From positions 186,001 to 250,000 of the forward strand of contig JAKJXP020000042.1 of the NCBI GenBank assembly GCA_022225965.2: a stretch of 64,000 nt of DNA. The letters are read 5' to 3'. The notes under the pieces were generated by a model. The model did no database searches. It saw only the letters and a program-made list of their open reading frames with translations, and was not told the DNA's origin. Shown here piece after piece: positions 23,708 to 35,066 of this stretch. The translations under genes were made by a program, and so were the position numbers. This DNA is from Diatrype stigma (lineage: Eukaryota > Ascomycota > Sordariomycetes > Xylariales > Diatrypaceae). Position 1 is the first letter of the stretch; each line of letters opens with the position of its first letter.

Positions 23708-24733
23708 CGCGTCCTGGATTTGGGCAGTGCAAAATCTAATGGTATTTGGATCGCGCGGAGTAAGCCTGGACTCATGAGCCTTGCGTTGAATTAAAGATCT
23801 TACATGAGCGGAATCCCAGGTAGAACTTATGCTTCCAAGCTCCCATGCTCACGCACTAGCATCCGATGTGCCGTTTCCAAGATCTATAGCCCACCTATCA
23901 GAGGAACCCACCACCATTTGCTTTATTGCTATAATTATCAAGCTAACATTCGAAGTGACGGTGGGTGGCATACAGTGTGACATTGGAAACTATAGCCGAA
24001 AGCCAAGATCCGCTTGAGTTTCACAAGAAGTGAATCACCAAAGCAGGTTGGTATCATTTTCGATAGCTGTACTCCATGCCAAGATGTTATAACCACGTTC
24101 CCCCACAGCGACCAGCAGCAGTTATCGCCAAGCCAACAAACAAAGTGCAGAATTTGTTTTGCGGCTTGCATGTAATTGCTAACAGGGACTCGCAGCCTGC
24201 CTCTAACTACTGGCATGCAGACTAGCTGCGTTGCATCTGAGGTTCCTCCAACGTACGGTTGATGTAACAAGAGATAAAAGCCAAGGTAGCCTGCATGGTG
24301 GTAGTATTTCCGTTGTTAGTTATACTGAACCTGTGACCATGTTGAGAGTAACATATAGTCAGGCTGCTGCCTTGTGAACATGATACACCAATTAGACCTA
24401 CACGTAAATCATATGTATCGTAGCATTTCGAGTTCTACTCGGAAGTCTTGTCCCTGCGGCGGTGCAACTCACATTTGCTCAGGCTAAATAAGGCAGAAGG
24501 CCGACAAAGGCCCATGGGAAGGTTGTGCCGGTAGCATAATACGGTGCATTATCAGACCGGCTTCATCAAATACTAACTACCTAACATGCAACTAAAAGTA
24601 TACATATGGTCATCCTGCACCATTGTGAGAAAGCTGAAGAGCCTGATCATCGATGGTATCAAAATGGTGTTTACGTTGTTTGAATAACACCTCACTTGCA
24701 TCATTCTTGATCGACTCACTTCAGTATCCCTTC
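23708..24733. other. divergent promoter region, 1 kb
   Basis: Separates the SDR (-) and the rhodopsin-fold gene (+). No reading frame of interest. It must hold the promoters of both genes. Confidence 0.6.
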
Positions 24734-26157
24734 ATGATGGATCTCAGTAAGATCTCTACCCTCCCAGAAGCGGAGAGAGAGAAAATCCTTAATGGACCAG
24801 CCCTCTCGCCACCCCCGGGAGTGATACCAAATTTCGAGAACCCGCCAAATCGAAATAACATGTGCCATGTCATCCTTGCTATCTGCACGGCCTTCTCCCT
24901 GATTGTTATTCTCATCCGGTCTTATTCGAGACTGTTCCTCATGAAGATAGTCAGGCTAGAAGATTGTAAGAAATACCATTACTGAATCATCCTCTTGACG
25001 ATGGGCCAGAAATGACTGACTTATATTCATGAGGCAAGATCTACTGGTCATTGGGTTTGTATGTTGTCGAGATCACATCGCTTCATTCTGATGTCTAACA
25101 GCTGTTCCTGTGACTTGACTAGGGATCTTATATCGCATTCATCATATACCTATACCGATTTATGCTCAGCGTTGGAGGGTTTGTTCACCAATGGGATGTC
25201 CAGGTGAAGCAATTGGCAACCCTGTCTTATGTATAGCACCCAAGAATCACTACAGTCATAACAGCTTCGCTAACCATGGCCAGTCCGTCTTTATCTGCCG
25301 GATCCTATATTCGGTCACCTTGTTATTCGTCAAAGCATCCATCTTGATGGATTGGGCTCGCGTATTCGTTCCTGCCGGCACCCGAAACACTTTCTTCTGG
25401 ACTTGCTACATCCTGCTCTGGGTCAACGTGCTATACTACTCTGCCATCGTCATTGCTTCGAACCTTGCTTGCACACCGCGAGAAAAGATATGGGACCCAA
25501 CTGTCCCAGGAGGCAAATGCACCAACCTGAAGATTTCATTAGTAGTCTCTTCTACCACCAATGTTGTCTCTGATATCCTTATACTACTACTTCCGCAAAA
25601 CATTATATGGCGATTGCAAATGCCGATAAAGCGCAAGATTGGGATCTCTTTCATTTTCGTCATCGGTATATTGTAAATATGCCCCTCGCCGCTTTTCTCA
25701 CATTAATCTTAAAGTGCCTACACACTGAAGGTTGACGCTAATGCTGCCATTCGACAGTACTGTCATTTGTTCCTGTTTTCGACTGGCTGCCTCTGTCAAC
25801 TATTTCCACTCAGCTGACTCAACTTACACGATCGCACCGTTATCATTGTGGGCTCTGGCCGAGATGACTTGTGCATTCTTTGTGTCATGTATGCCGTCAG
25901 CTCCCAAGGTCTTCAAAGATACTAAATGGATGAGACAAGTGCTGGACATCCTTAAGGCGTGGACTCGACCTTCTATGAGAAATTCAAGGGATAAGTCCGC
26001 ACCTTCCTGGCCCAGTTCAACTAGCCATGCATTTGAGTCTAGGAGCACTTATCGACACCTGGGGGAGAATGATGGTTTGCCCCTTCAAAGTTTCCCGTCC
26101 GTAACGAATCATACTAAGGATTACCCGGGGCTGGATACCAGGAACTCCACAACATAG
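24734..26157 (+). CDS. fungal rhodopsin-fold integral membrane protein (SAT4/PTH11-related family)
   Basis: Five exons (24734-24965, 25039-25058, 25123-25203, 25284-25672, 25758-26157) give 373 aa. Seven hydrophobic helices are visible: MCHVILAICTAFSLIVILI, DYLLVIGFGSYIAFIIYLY, SVTLLFVKASIL, FFWTCYILLWVNVLYYSAIV, SLVVSSTTNVVSDILILLL, a helix around FTVICSCFRLAAS, and PLSLWALAEMTCAFF. Family hallmarks are VRLEDY after helix 1, KASIL-DWARVFVP, the extracellular Cys in PGGKCTN, and LPQNIIWRLQMPIKRKIG. The family is abundant in plant-associated fungi and includes Pth11-like receptors, but most members have no known ligand. The 20-nt second exon is required to build the VRLEDYLLVIGF segment. Two ATGs (24734, 24737) are equally possible. 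The tail is Ser/Thr-rich. Confidence 0.87.
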
Positions 26158-26759
26158 CAGCCTTCAACCAAGAGGCTATCCGGTCGACTAGTTAAGGCCT
26201 ACATTGTACATCAACATATATATTGGTAGGCCGTGAATTACAAGCTAGTTGTTCAAGGCTGAAACCACTCATGACTTGAAGAAGCTCTAGGCTTGCTTTG
26301 TGTAAGACTGGCTGAAATATCGCCAGCCCGCCCCATTGTGTTCCATCTAATCTATGGACCTGAGACTATAGAATCGCACCTGTCAGGGTGGCCTTCACTT
26401 GATTTAGTACGTGGCCGCCCAGCATAACGCTGCCCCCGAGTATTCCAGTTGAAGGAACACTATACTGCGAAGAAAAAACAGTAGATTCTTATGTTGAGCC
26501 ATCGTCCTCCTCATCATCCGTCCACAGGATTATATGCCGTCGTTCATCACCGACCCAGCCCCCCGAAAATGTAAAACAGGTTTGTTGAAACCGTACGCCA
26601 TGCTTTGCCCTTTTTTCATGACAAGTCTCCGATGAGGGAATCATTCCATGTCTCTATACCGTACAACGCCGATCGCAATGCAAGAAGAAGTTGATTCTTC
26701 CGCTGTTTGAAAGAGATATCCCCTCACGGAAGTTTAGTAAGTGGGTATAAAACGGGAAA
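26158..26759. other. intergenic, no gene seen
   Basis: About 600 bp between convergent genes, containing the 3' UTRs of the membrane protein and of S-adenosylmethionine synthetase. Confidence 0.6.
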
Positions 26760-28262
26760 TTAAAACTTCAGCGTCTTGGGCTGCTCCCACGTGAAGCTCT
26801 GATCGGTACCGAAGTGGCCGAACTTAGCCGTCTGGTTGTAGATGGGACGGACAAGGTTGAGTTCCTTCGCGATCGCACCAGGGCGCAGGTCGAAGTTGGA
26901 CTTCACGATCTCCACAAGCTCATCAGAGGTCTTGCTAGAGGTACCATACGACTCAACAAAGAGTGAGCAGGGCTCGGCAACACCGATGGCGTAACTGAGC
27001 TGGACGAGGGCTCGCCGGGCAAGCTTGGCGTTAACAAGAGACTTGGCAATCCATCGAGCGAGGTAGGCGGCCGATCGATCGACCTTGGAGAAATCCTTGC
27101 CAGAGAAAGCACCACCACCGTGAGCACCCCAGCCTCCATAGGTGTCTACGATAATCTTACGACCAGTGACACCAGCATCACCCTGAGGACCACCAATGAT
27201 GAACAGTCCACTAGGTTGAAGCTAATTGAACAGTCAGTACAATATCCAGCGGAATGTTCAAGTTGGGTGGGTGAGAAAACATGATGGCTGAGTCATTGAA
27301 TGGCGTGATCAGGCTTCTTCACACGCCATCGAAGTAATTGGAGCGGCTTACATGGTAGATGGTGTGTTCATCAAGGTATTGTGCCGGGATGACCTTCTGC
27401 ACAATCTGAGACTTGAGCTCCTTCCGGACCTGCTCAGTCGTGACGTCTTCACTGTGCTGGGCAGAGATAACGACGGTATGGACCCTCAAGGGAACGACGG
27501 CTCCGCCATCATGCTTGTACTCCATGGTGATCTGGGTCTTGGTATCGGGTCGGAGCCAGGCTAGCGAGCCGTCCCGGCGGGCGGCAGACATTGCCTGGTT
27601 CAGCCTGTGGGCGAGCAGATGGGACATGGGGTGCAGCTCCGGGGACTCATCAGTAGCATAGCCGAACATGAGACCCTGGTCACCAGCACCCAACTCCTCC
27701 AACGCCTTCTCGTAGTGTAGACCCTGAGCAATATCCTTGGACTGCTCTTCAATAGCAACGAGAACGTTGCAGGTCTTGTAATCGAAGCCCTTCGACGAGT
27801 CGTCGTAGCCGATCTCCTCGATAGCGCCACGGATGACGCGTTGGTAGTCAATCTTGGCCTTGGTGGTGATTTCGCCAAAGACCATGATCATGCCGGTCTT
27901 GGTGGCGCTTTCGCAAGCGACCTTGGAAAGAGGGTCTTCTTTGAGACAGGCATCGAGGATGGCATCCGAGACCTGGTCGCAAATCTTATCGGGGTGACCC
28001 TCTCCGACGGATTCGGACTGGAGATATTGTCAGCAAGCCAAGACAACAAAAACGCATGGCAATTGCCGAATAGGCGCATGACTACTGGGTTCTCCGGGTT
28101 CTCCGGTTTCCCCAGGCTTCCCAGATTCCCCGAAACACCCGATAGAAAATCGGAAGAAAAGGGAGGGGAGAGGCGGAGGACCAGCATACTTACAGTGAAC
28201 AGGAAGGCTCCTGGGTTGCGAGGCTGGCTCATGGTGCTGGTAAATCCGTTGCTGGCCGTCAT
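26760..28262 (-). CDS. S-adenosylmethionine synthetase (methionine adenosyltransferase)
   Basis: Three exons (28262-28194, 28017-27352, 27221-26760) give 398 aa, the usual eukaryotic length. The enzyme makes S-adenosylmethionine from methionine and ATP in the cytosol. All hallmarks are present: [11 protein letters not shown] with the catalytic His31, [30 protein letters not shown], the C-terminal-domain [10 protein letters not shown] and the signature [19 protein letters not shown]. Splice sites are GTAAGT/CCAG and GTAAGC/TTAG, both phase 0. A second in-frame ATG lies at codon 11 (28232); the first was chosen because the short Thr/Ser-rich lead is usual in fungal orthologues. High conservation and clean splicing indicate an active housekeeping gene. 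It starts within about 2 kb of the GPN3 gene on the other strand. Confidence 0.97.
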
Positions 28263-30186
28263 GATGGCGGTGACGACGAGGTCTGACGAGGAAACTGGAA
28301 AAAAAATTACGGATTACGGATACAGATTGACACTGCTTTATTCAAGAATGCCTGGTGTCAAGGTGGAAAGCCGCCGAATGCTGGAAATGGGAAGATCTAG
28401 GAGGGGACGACAATGGGGAAAAGGAGACAGAAGGACGAGAAGAGCGTCGGAGGAGGGGAGGAACTTTTTCAATGTCGGCGACTTAAACTATTACTACCAG
28501 GTACTTGAGGGGGGAACAACATCGGAGGGCTGGATGGCACTAGATTTGGGGCCGAGTGACTTCTCCGATCAAGCAAAGTTCGCAGCAAACCTTTGTACCC
28601 AGCTAAGGGGGACTTGGGGGCCTAGTCATGTAGCCAGGTTAGCTAGGACCTGTTAGGACCGCGCCCATTGAGTGTTCTGCGGGCACAGACCCCCGATAAG
28701 ATAGCCGTTTAACTTAGACAGGCTAGAGCAAAAATTGCGCCATTGGCATTGGGCGGTGACAGAGATGATAGTCGTATGGAGACATGGAGATATGGAGTTG
28801 AGCTGCGATCCCAGGGACCTAATAAATTGCTAATAACACTATACCTGGAGATTATCCATTGGCACACCTAGCTATGTCGGTCCATGGGCGTGTACGCGGT
28901 AGTATAACAAGCTGAATAGAACAGAACATACAAACCTCTGAACAAATAGCCAAACAACTTCGCTGCTGTTGTTGGCTATAAGAGGATCGCAAACTGCTCC
29001 GAAGTAGGAATATGTGAATAACTGGAGTGCCTACTGTAGTTATTATAGGTAGTCAGCCGTACTATGTAGCTAACAGCAGAGAGGATCGAAGCCGTGCATG
29101 TGCGCGGGGAAGCGGCTTCAGCACCTCGATTTATGTAGGTCGGTATGTAGGTATGTAGGTATGTACGTACGCAGCTTGTCAACTTCCGGGCTATACTCTG
29201 GTCCAGGTCAAAGGCGGGGGACATGCAAATCCACGGCCATGATAAGTGGCACACAACTTCGGCAACTGCTGTCCTTGCGGGAAAAACTTAACGCAGGGCT
29301 TCTCGAGGTTGAAGCTCTCCCCTCCTTTCAACCCCGCAGCTTTACAATACCTATTCATACCTACCTACCTACTACCTAATTGTGTGGCTCAAGATGAGAC
29401 ATTTATAGAAGCATACCTACGAGGTGACAGTCTGGCAGTCTCGAACTGATCCAAGAGTCTCCAATGTAACTATTCAACCGGGATTTCACCAACATCATAA
29501 TCACCACTATGAAACTTGATGTGATACCTAGGTATCCGTACATACAGACTTCACAGAGCTGAACAGGCTACAGGCAAATACTGGAGCTCTTCCACAGATT
29601 TGTATCCCTCGGCACCGGGCAGATCGGGGACCGGGGCCGTTCTGCCGCTCATGCTGCTGCCTTTTTGTCTGCAAGAGCGGCGGTGAACAGGCAGGATGCT
29701 TAATAAAATGCTGTCATCCGTTGATTATGCAGTTATGACTTATCCCAGCAGCCCAAGTTTTGTTCTTTAGTCACCCATGTAGGTAATTAACCGCAGCACG
29801 TTTTTCTGCTCGGGCCCCTGGACGGCTGGAACGGCTGGCCATTTTCACTAGTCCCAGTATGGTTAGTTAGCATTGAAGAATTGAAACAGCAGCATGAGCT
29901 GAGGTCATGTACGTACCTATCCTATCTATCTTTACCCCTCCAACCGCCGTGATGCGCGATAGCCAAAAATTCATGTTCCTACAATTGTAGATTAGATCTA
30001 GTTATCTGATACAACCTAGATTTCGAGATTTCGCGTCCTGATCTCAGCTTCCTCACAATTACCACATTCGCAGTCGTCGCATCATCGCAACCGAAGAAGT
30101 TCCTAGGACGTATCGAGAAAATCCCCGCGTCTACCTAAACTACAGACCAGGACTCAAGCTACGATCCCCCCTCAGCCGCTGCTGTC
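28263..30186. other. intergenic, 1.9 kb, divergent promoters
   Basis: Lies between two divergently transcribed housekeeping genes. It contains a GTAGGTAT-type microsatellite around 29132-29168 and no credible coding frame. The reading frame that runs through 27841-28656 belongs to the shadow of the S-adenosylmethionine synthetase gene. Confidence 0.6.
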
Positions 30187-31225
30187 ATGAGCAAGTTCGG
30201 GGTGATGGTCATGGGCCCCGCGGGGGCGGGCAAGGTGTGTGTTACATTTTCCTCGTCTTTCGTACCGTATACGATCTCCACCAGGCAATTCCGGAACGAT
30301 TAGATGCGGCGATGGGGTATTCTAGTGCCACTCATTAACTCCTCTCTCTCTCCCCTAGTCCACCTTCTGCGCCGCCCTCATTACGCACCTGCAGCTGAAC
30401 CGGCGCTCGAGCTTCTACATCAACCTCGACCCGGCGGCCGAGTCGTTCGAGCACACGCCGGACCTGGACATCCGGGAGCTGATCTCGCTGGAGGACGTGA
30501 TGGAGGAAATGGGGCTGGGCCCGAACGGCGGGCTGATCTACTGCCTGGAGTTCCTGATGGAGAACCTGGACTTCCTGACGGACGCGCTCGAGTCGCTCAC
30601 CGAGGAGTACCTGATCATCATCGACATGCCGGGCCAGATCGAGCTGTACACGCACGTGCCGGTGCTGCCGGCGCTGGTGCGGTTCCTGACGCGCTCGGGC
30701 GCGCTCGACGTCCGGCTCTGCGCCGCCTACCTGCTCGAGGCCACCTTCGTCGTCGACCGCGCCAAGTTCTTCGCCGGCACCCTGAGCGCCATGAGCGCCA
30801 TGGTCATGCTCGAGATCCCCCACCTCAACGTCCTCTCCAAGATGGACCTCGTCAAGGACCAGGTCCGCAAGAAGGACCTCAAGCGCTTCCTCACTCCCGA
30901 CGTCGCCCTGCTCGACGACGACCCCGCCGAGGTCGCGCGCCGCAAGGCCGAGGGCCAGCACCAGGGCGGCGCCGCCGAGGACGACGCCGCCGCCGACCCG
31001 GCCGACAAGGAGGCCGTCATGAAGGGCGCCGGCTTCCGGCGCCTCAACCGCGCCGTGGCCAACCTGATCGAGAACTTCAGCATGGTCAGCTACCTGAAGC
31101 TGGACGTACAGGACGAGGACAGCGTCGGGGCCGTCCTCAGCTACATCGACGACTGCATACAATACCACGAGGCCCAGGAGCCGAGGGAGATGAAGGACGA
31201 AGAGTTCGACGATCCCGAGGAATGA
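30187..31225 (+). CDS. GPN3: GPN-loop GTPase 3
   Basis: Two exons (30187-30234, 30359-31225) give 304 aa. The first exon ends in the middle of the P-loop: GPAGAGK is followed after the intron by STFCAAL, so splicing creates Walker A. The family-defining Gly-Pro-Asn insert is at residues 70-72 (MGLGPNGGLIY). IDMPGQIELYTH is the G3 region and LSKMDLVK the G4 base-recognition motif. GPN GTPases act in the cytoplasm to assemble and import RNA polymerase II; the three eukaryotic paralogues are distinguished by surrounding sequence, and this one fits Gpn3 best. The C-terminus is acidic (EFDDPEE). An Ala/Asp-rich insert around residue 240 is lineage-specific filler. The coding exon is very GC-rich, consistent with steady expression. 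Confidence 0.93.
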
Positions 31226-31640
31226 TTTTTATTTACTTTGCGACCAACGTTCCTGCTAGCTCCGCTGGTTGGTTACGCTACAATATCTGTGTTTTACAGC
31301 CCGTGCATAGCGAAGGCGTTCTTGGACCCCTAACCCTCCCAAAAGACAAATAATACCACACTCCCGAAGCTGGAGTACCGTGATCCTCTTCGTGTCCCGC
31401 CTTCCTTCCACATTGTCACTGGTATCCAGAACAAACGACAAAACAGAAAAAGGAAGCATTACGTTCCATGGAGAAATAAAACATGAATTCGTCTCGTCGT
31501 AACCGTCAATCCCATAACAATAGCCCAGCCAAACCTCATCTCATCATGAGTACCCATTTTGTTCTGTTTTGTTGTTTTCGTATCGCTCATTCTTTCACCC
31601 CCGCCTCTCTTATCTCTCTCGTCATCGTCATCCTTCCTCA
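31226..31640. other. short spacer between convergent genes
   Basis: About 415 bp holding the 3' UTRs of GPN3 and the Apq12-like gene. Nothing else is seen. Confidence 0.6.
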
Positions 31641-32482
31641 TCACCAGCCGCCCCTGTGCGCCCTACCGGTCCCTCCGTACCCGGCGGCGGTGGCCGTAGC
31701 GCGCTGGCCAGCCAGGGACGCGCCCTTGGTCTGGGCGTCGTAGCGGTTGTACTCGCTGACCCAGATGTCCTTGACGACGGTGGCGTAGCCGGTGACCTTG
31801 CTGATGACCACGACCAGGTCGCGGATGGTGGCCTCGGGCCCGCGCCGCCACACGACGGCCAGCAGGGCGGCGAAGACGGCCCAGCCGACCAGGCGCAGGG
31901 CCAGCCGCGTGAACCACATCATGGTGCGCTGGATGGCGAAGACCACCTGCACGGCCACCACCAGCACGGTCAGCACGAACGCCAGCACCACCGCGTCCGG
32001 CGAGTTCTGGATCGCCTGCAGCGTCCGGTCCACCAGCGGCTCCAGCGCCGGGTACAGCGCCCACCACGCCCGCGCCACCAGCCCCGTCGCCTCCCGGTAC
32101 AGCAGCTGCAGCGGCGTGTTGGGCGAGAGCACGTGCTCGTGCAGGAGCTGGATCGTCTGTTCGGGAAGGATGCCTGCGATTGAAGCAGAGGGGGGTGGTC
32201 GATCTGTTAGCCTCATGTGCTTCCATCTAATGCTTTGCTTTGCTATGATGTATGTATGGCATGCTTTCTGCCCGTGCTCCCTCCCGCTCCTGCTCCTGCT
32301 TTGGCGGGGGTGGAGCCGATGCTGCAGTGCGGTGTAGATGCGTAAGGCTTAAACGGAAAGTAGGTAGGAGGGGAGGGGAGGGGAAGGGGGGCAGAGGAGT
32401 AAATAGAAAGGGCGTGCGTGCGGGCGTGCGTACCTTGAAGCACTCTCAAAATCCACTGGGAGTCCATATTGCTGGCGTCCAT
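31641..32482 (-). CDS. Apq12-like nuclear envelope/ER membrane protein
   Basis: Two exons (32482-32434, 32173-31641) give 193 aa. The first exon encodes MDASNMDSQWILRVLQ, and the second continues GILPEQTIQLLHEHV. Two adjacent hydrophobic helices follow (AVVLAFVLTVLVVAVQVVF and LALRLVGWAVFAALLAVVW), with a basic turn RTMMWFTR between them and the GYATVVKDIW segment after. This hairpin arrangement and length match the fungal Apq12 / nuclear pore assembly and biogenesis family, which sits in the ER and nuclear envelope and influences membrane lipid balance, nuclear pore assembly and mRNA export. The hairpin is clear; the family assignment is by remembered pattern and is less sure. The 260 bp intron is longer than most here. 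An acceptor at ATCGCAG fits the frame. Confidence 0.75.
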
Positions 32483-35066
32483 CTCTATCTGTCCGCTTTA
32501 CGTTGTTGTGTGTTTGACTGAGCCGCCTCACTATCTCGAGGTATTTCGCTCCCCTCCTTTCTTGCGGGTGCTCTTCAAGGGCGCGGGTGGTGTGTCGTGA
32601 TGATGTGGGTGTACGAGTATCGGATCGTTTTGAATCACGTAATAGTAATCGAGGCCGGGAGCCGAGTTTGGTAGTAGTATGTATGTATCTATCAGACGCG
32701 TTCGTCGTTGTCGCTCTTGTCTAGGATGGAAAGGTCGATAGATGGATGGATGGGTAGGTAGTTTGTATCGAAGATATAGTGGTTGGTGATGGTTGGAAGG
32801 TGGGAGGATACCGACGGGTTCGTGACCATGTAATGTGAGTGAGAGCCAGAGCTGAGCTGAGCGAGCGTGCGAGGGTTGCAATGCAATGTTTGCATGTGGA
32901 AACAGGGAACATGTGAAGTGTATGTAGTTTACCTACACTTCAGTCCTTGTTTAGTACTAGTAGCTGTAGCACACATGTTGGTAGGGGACGGGGGTAGGGG
33001 ACGGGGGACGGGGAAAGACAACAGACAACAGTGACAAAACTTTGTGGCCCCTGCACGCAACTCCTTTGCTGATTCGTTGGTGTGTTTTTTAGTGGACAGC
33101 CTGTTCGATGCGGTCAGGCATTGTGGGGTAGGGGTATGGGAGATTTGCTTGGGTGCTTAAGTATCTTTACACCTGATTCTTGCTGCAAAGATACAACCTG
33201 CTTTGTAGCTAGTTTGATTAGCCCATGAAGGTGGATCGCGACCGGGTCAGCAAGAAAAAAAATCCCTGGGACGCGAATCGCCAACCTATCAACCTAAGTG
33301 GGACCCATCGCGCCGGCCGGCCACGCATCCAGGACCCAGACACCGCCGGTCAAGCCCTAACTACAGGTAGACAAGCCAGTCAAGACTCGCCAACCAGAAG
33401 GCTTCATTCTTCGTTAACGACTAATATGTACTTACTTACTTAACTACCTATACCTAGTAGTGAAGCAGAAAGTGAAGAAGTTTGAGAATCTGCATCTGCA
33501 TGCAGGCCTCACCGATACTTCGAGATATCAAGAGAAGACTCGTCCCATCCCGTCCCATCGTCCCATCGTCCCATCGTCCCATCGTCCCATCGTCTCCAAG
33601 ATCTGGAGCGTTTGTGAGTTTCTGCCTTTTGGGATCCTTATTAACAACATAGGTGCTATACCAATGACTACGCTTCTGCCTTGTTCACTTCAACCCACAT
33701 GTCATGTCTACCTACTACTTCGAAAACACCCAAGGTATAAGGTATCTACTATCCTTAATCTTGGACTGTATGCAACAACTTAGGTAAACACTACATTGAC
33801 TATGTAAGTAACTATTTGTTAGTATTCAAGGGTCCTGGGGCGGTTGCCAACTCAATCGTCACTAAGGCAAGACAATCACGGCTTCGGGCTAGCCTCCCAT
33901 CCTCATAGAGTTAGGTGAGGTGAGCTAGGTAAGCAGGTATCTAGCCCACGCCCAAGAGTCTCCATCGTGCTCTTGCAAGTTGCATGCATAGCACATAGTA
34001 TGGATGCTTTCACAGCAGAGTCAACGAATAAAGACGATCATCGGTATGGTCGTCTAGGTCCGGTCTGCTGCCTTTGTATCTAACGTGGCTGCAGCTCGGG
34101 CGGCTACAACCGCGGAGATTGACCTGATCAGGTCATGGAGGCATGAATTTTTCATCCCCTCCCGTCAGGAAGCATCATGGGATGCCTATATGGTAGAATG
34201 AGTCCGGGGCAGTGACTGACCTGCCTCGTTTTGGGCCCGTCTTGTGGGCAATCTTCTCTTTCAAGACTCATACACTTCTTTATGCTTGCATACTTGGCAC
34301 TTGTTTCTTCATCTGATTCAAGGCGTATCAGTGGCCCATATCAGCTCTCATGGTCGTCTGTTTTAGGAACCCAGCCTCATGGGTCAGAGTCTTGAACAGG
34401 TGGTGAATCTATTTGCTCAGACCTTTGATCAGCAACCTACGTGTTCCTATATAGAGGTGTGGGAAGCTCGTGGAAACTCTTTATCCTCGGGATTTTGCGT
34501 CGCACAAAGGGATTTTCGAGGTCCAGGCATCTTGCCCCAGTCCCGATGAGTGTAAAAGGTCACAGGTTCGTCAGAGAAAAACAAATGGCTGCTGCAGTAC
34601 ATGTGGCATGCATACGCATGTCAAACAGCACGCCTTAGTGTTGAAGAGGGGCTCCATTGGCCATCAAGCGAATCCCCCTTTGCCGTGGTTATAGTTGTGC
34701 TATTGATCATCGTTATGCCAATATTATGTCAATGGGAGGGCTTCAGGTACTTGCCACGACTGCCATGTGACCACTTGACCAAGGGTAAAGTACAACGACG
34801 TTCTGTACCCCGTATTCCTACGCCAAACATCAAGATCGTTGTGCTTTCTTCGGCCAACCATGCATTCGAAACCACAAAGAGTTTGCAGGACGTGCCAGCG
34901 ACTAACCTTTCCGACAGCTAGAACGAGTCCCATCAGCCTCAGCTAGCAAGCTCAATCTATAGATATATCCGCGCTGAAGGATATGCTTTAAGTTATACCT
35001 CTCCATTCAAATTTGTGGAGTGCAGGTTTTAACTAGCTGATAACTGACTACCTGCTCCTGTATCAT
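32483..35066. other. intergenic, 2.6 kb, with simple repeats
   Basis: Contains G-rich repeats (GTAGGGGACGGGG-type, near 32980-33015) and a short tandem array at 33541-33590. Frames such as 34441-34921 lack motifs and consistent composition. I see no gene. Confidence 0.5.
33541..33590. repeat. tandem repeat of an 8-bp unit
   Basis: Five perfect head-to-tail copies of CGTCCCAT at 33551-33590 and one more at 33541, interrupted by two bases. A simple microsatellite-like array, intergenic. Confidence 0.9.

Noticed and set aside
30304..31353. 349-codon plus-strand frame
   Set aside because: Out-of-frame reading of the GPN3 exon, extremely Pro/Gly/Arg-rich; GPN3 in the other frame has all motifs.
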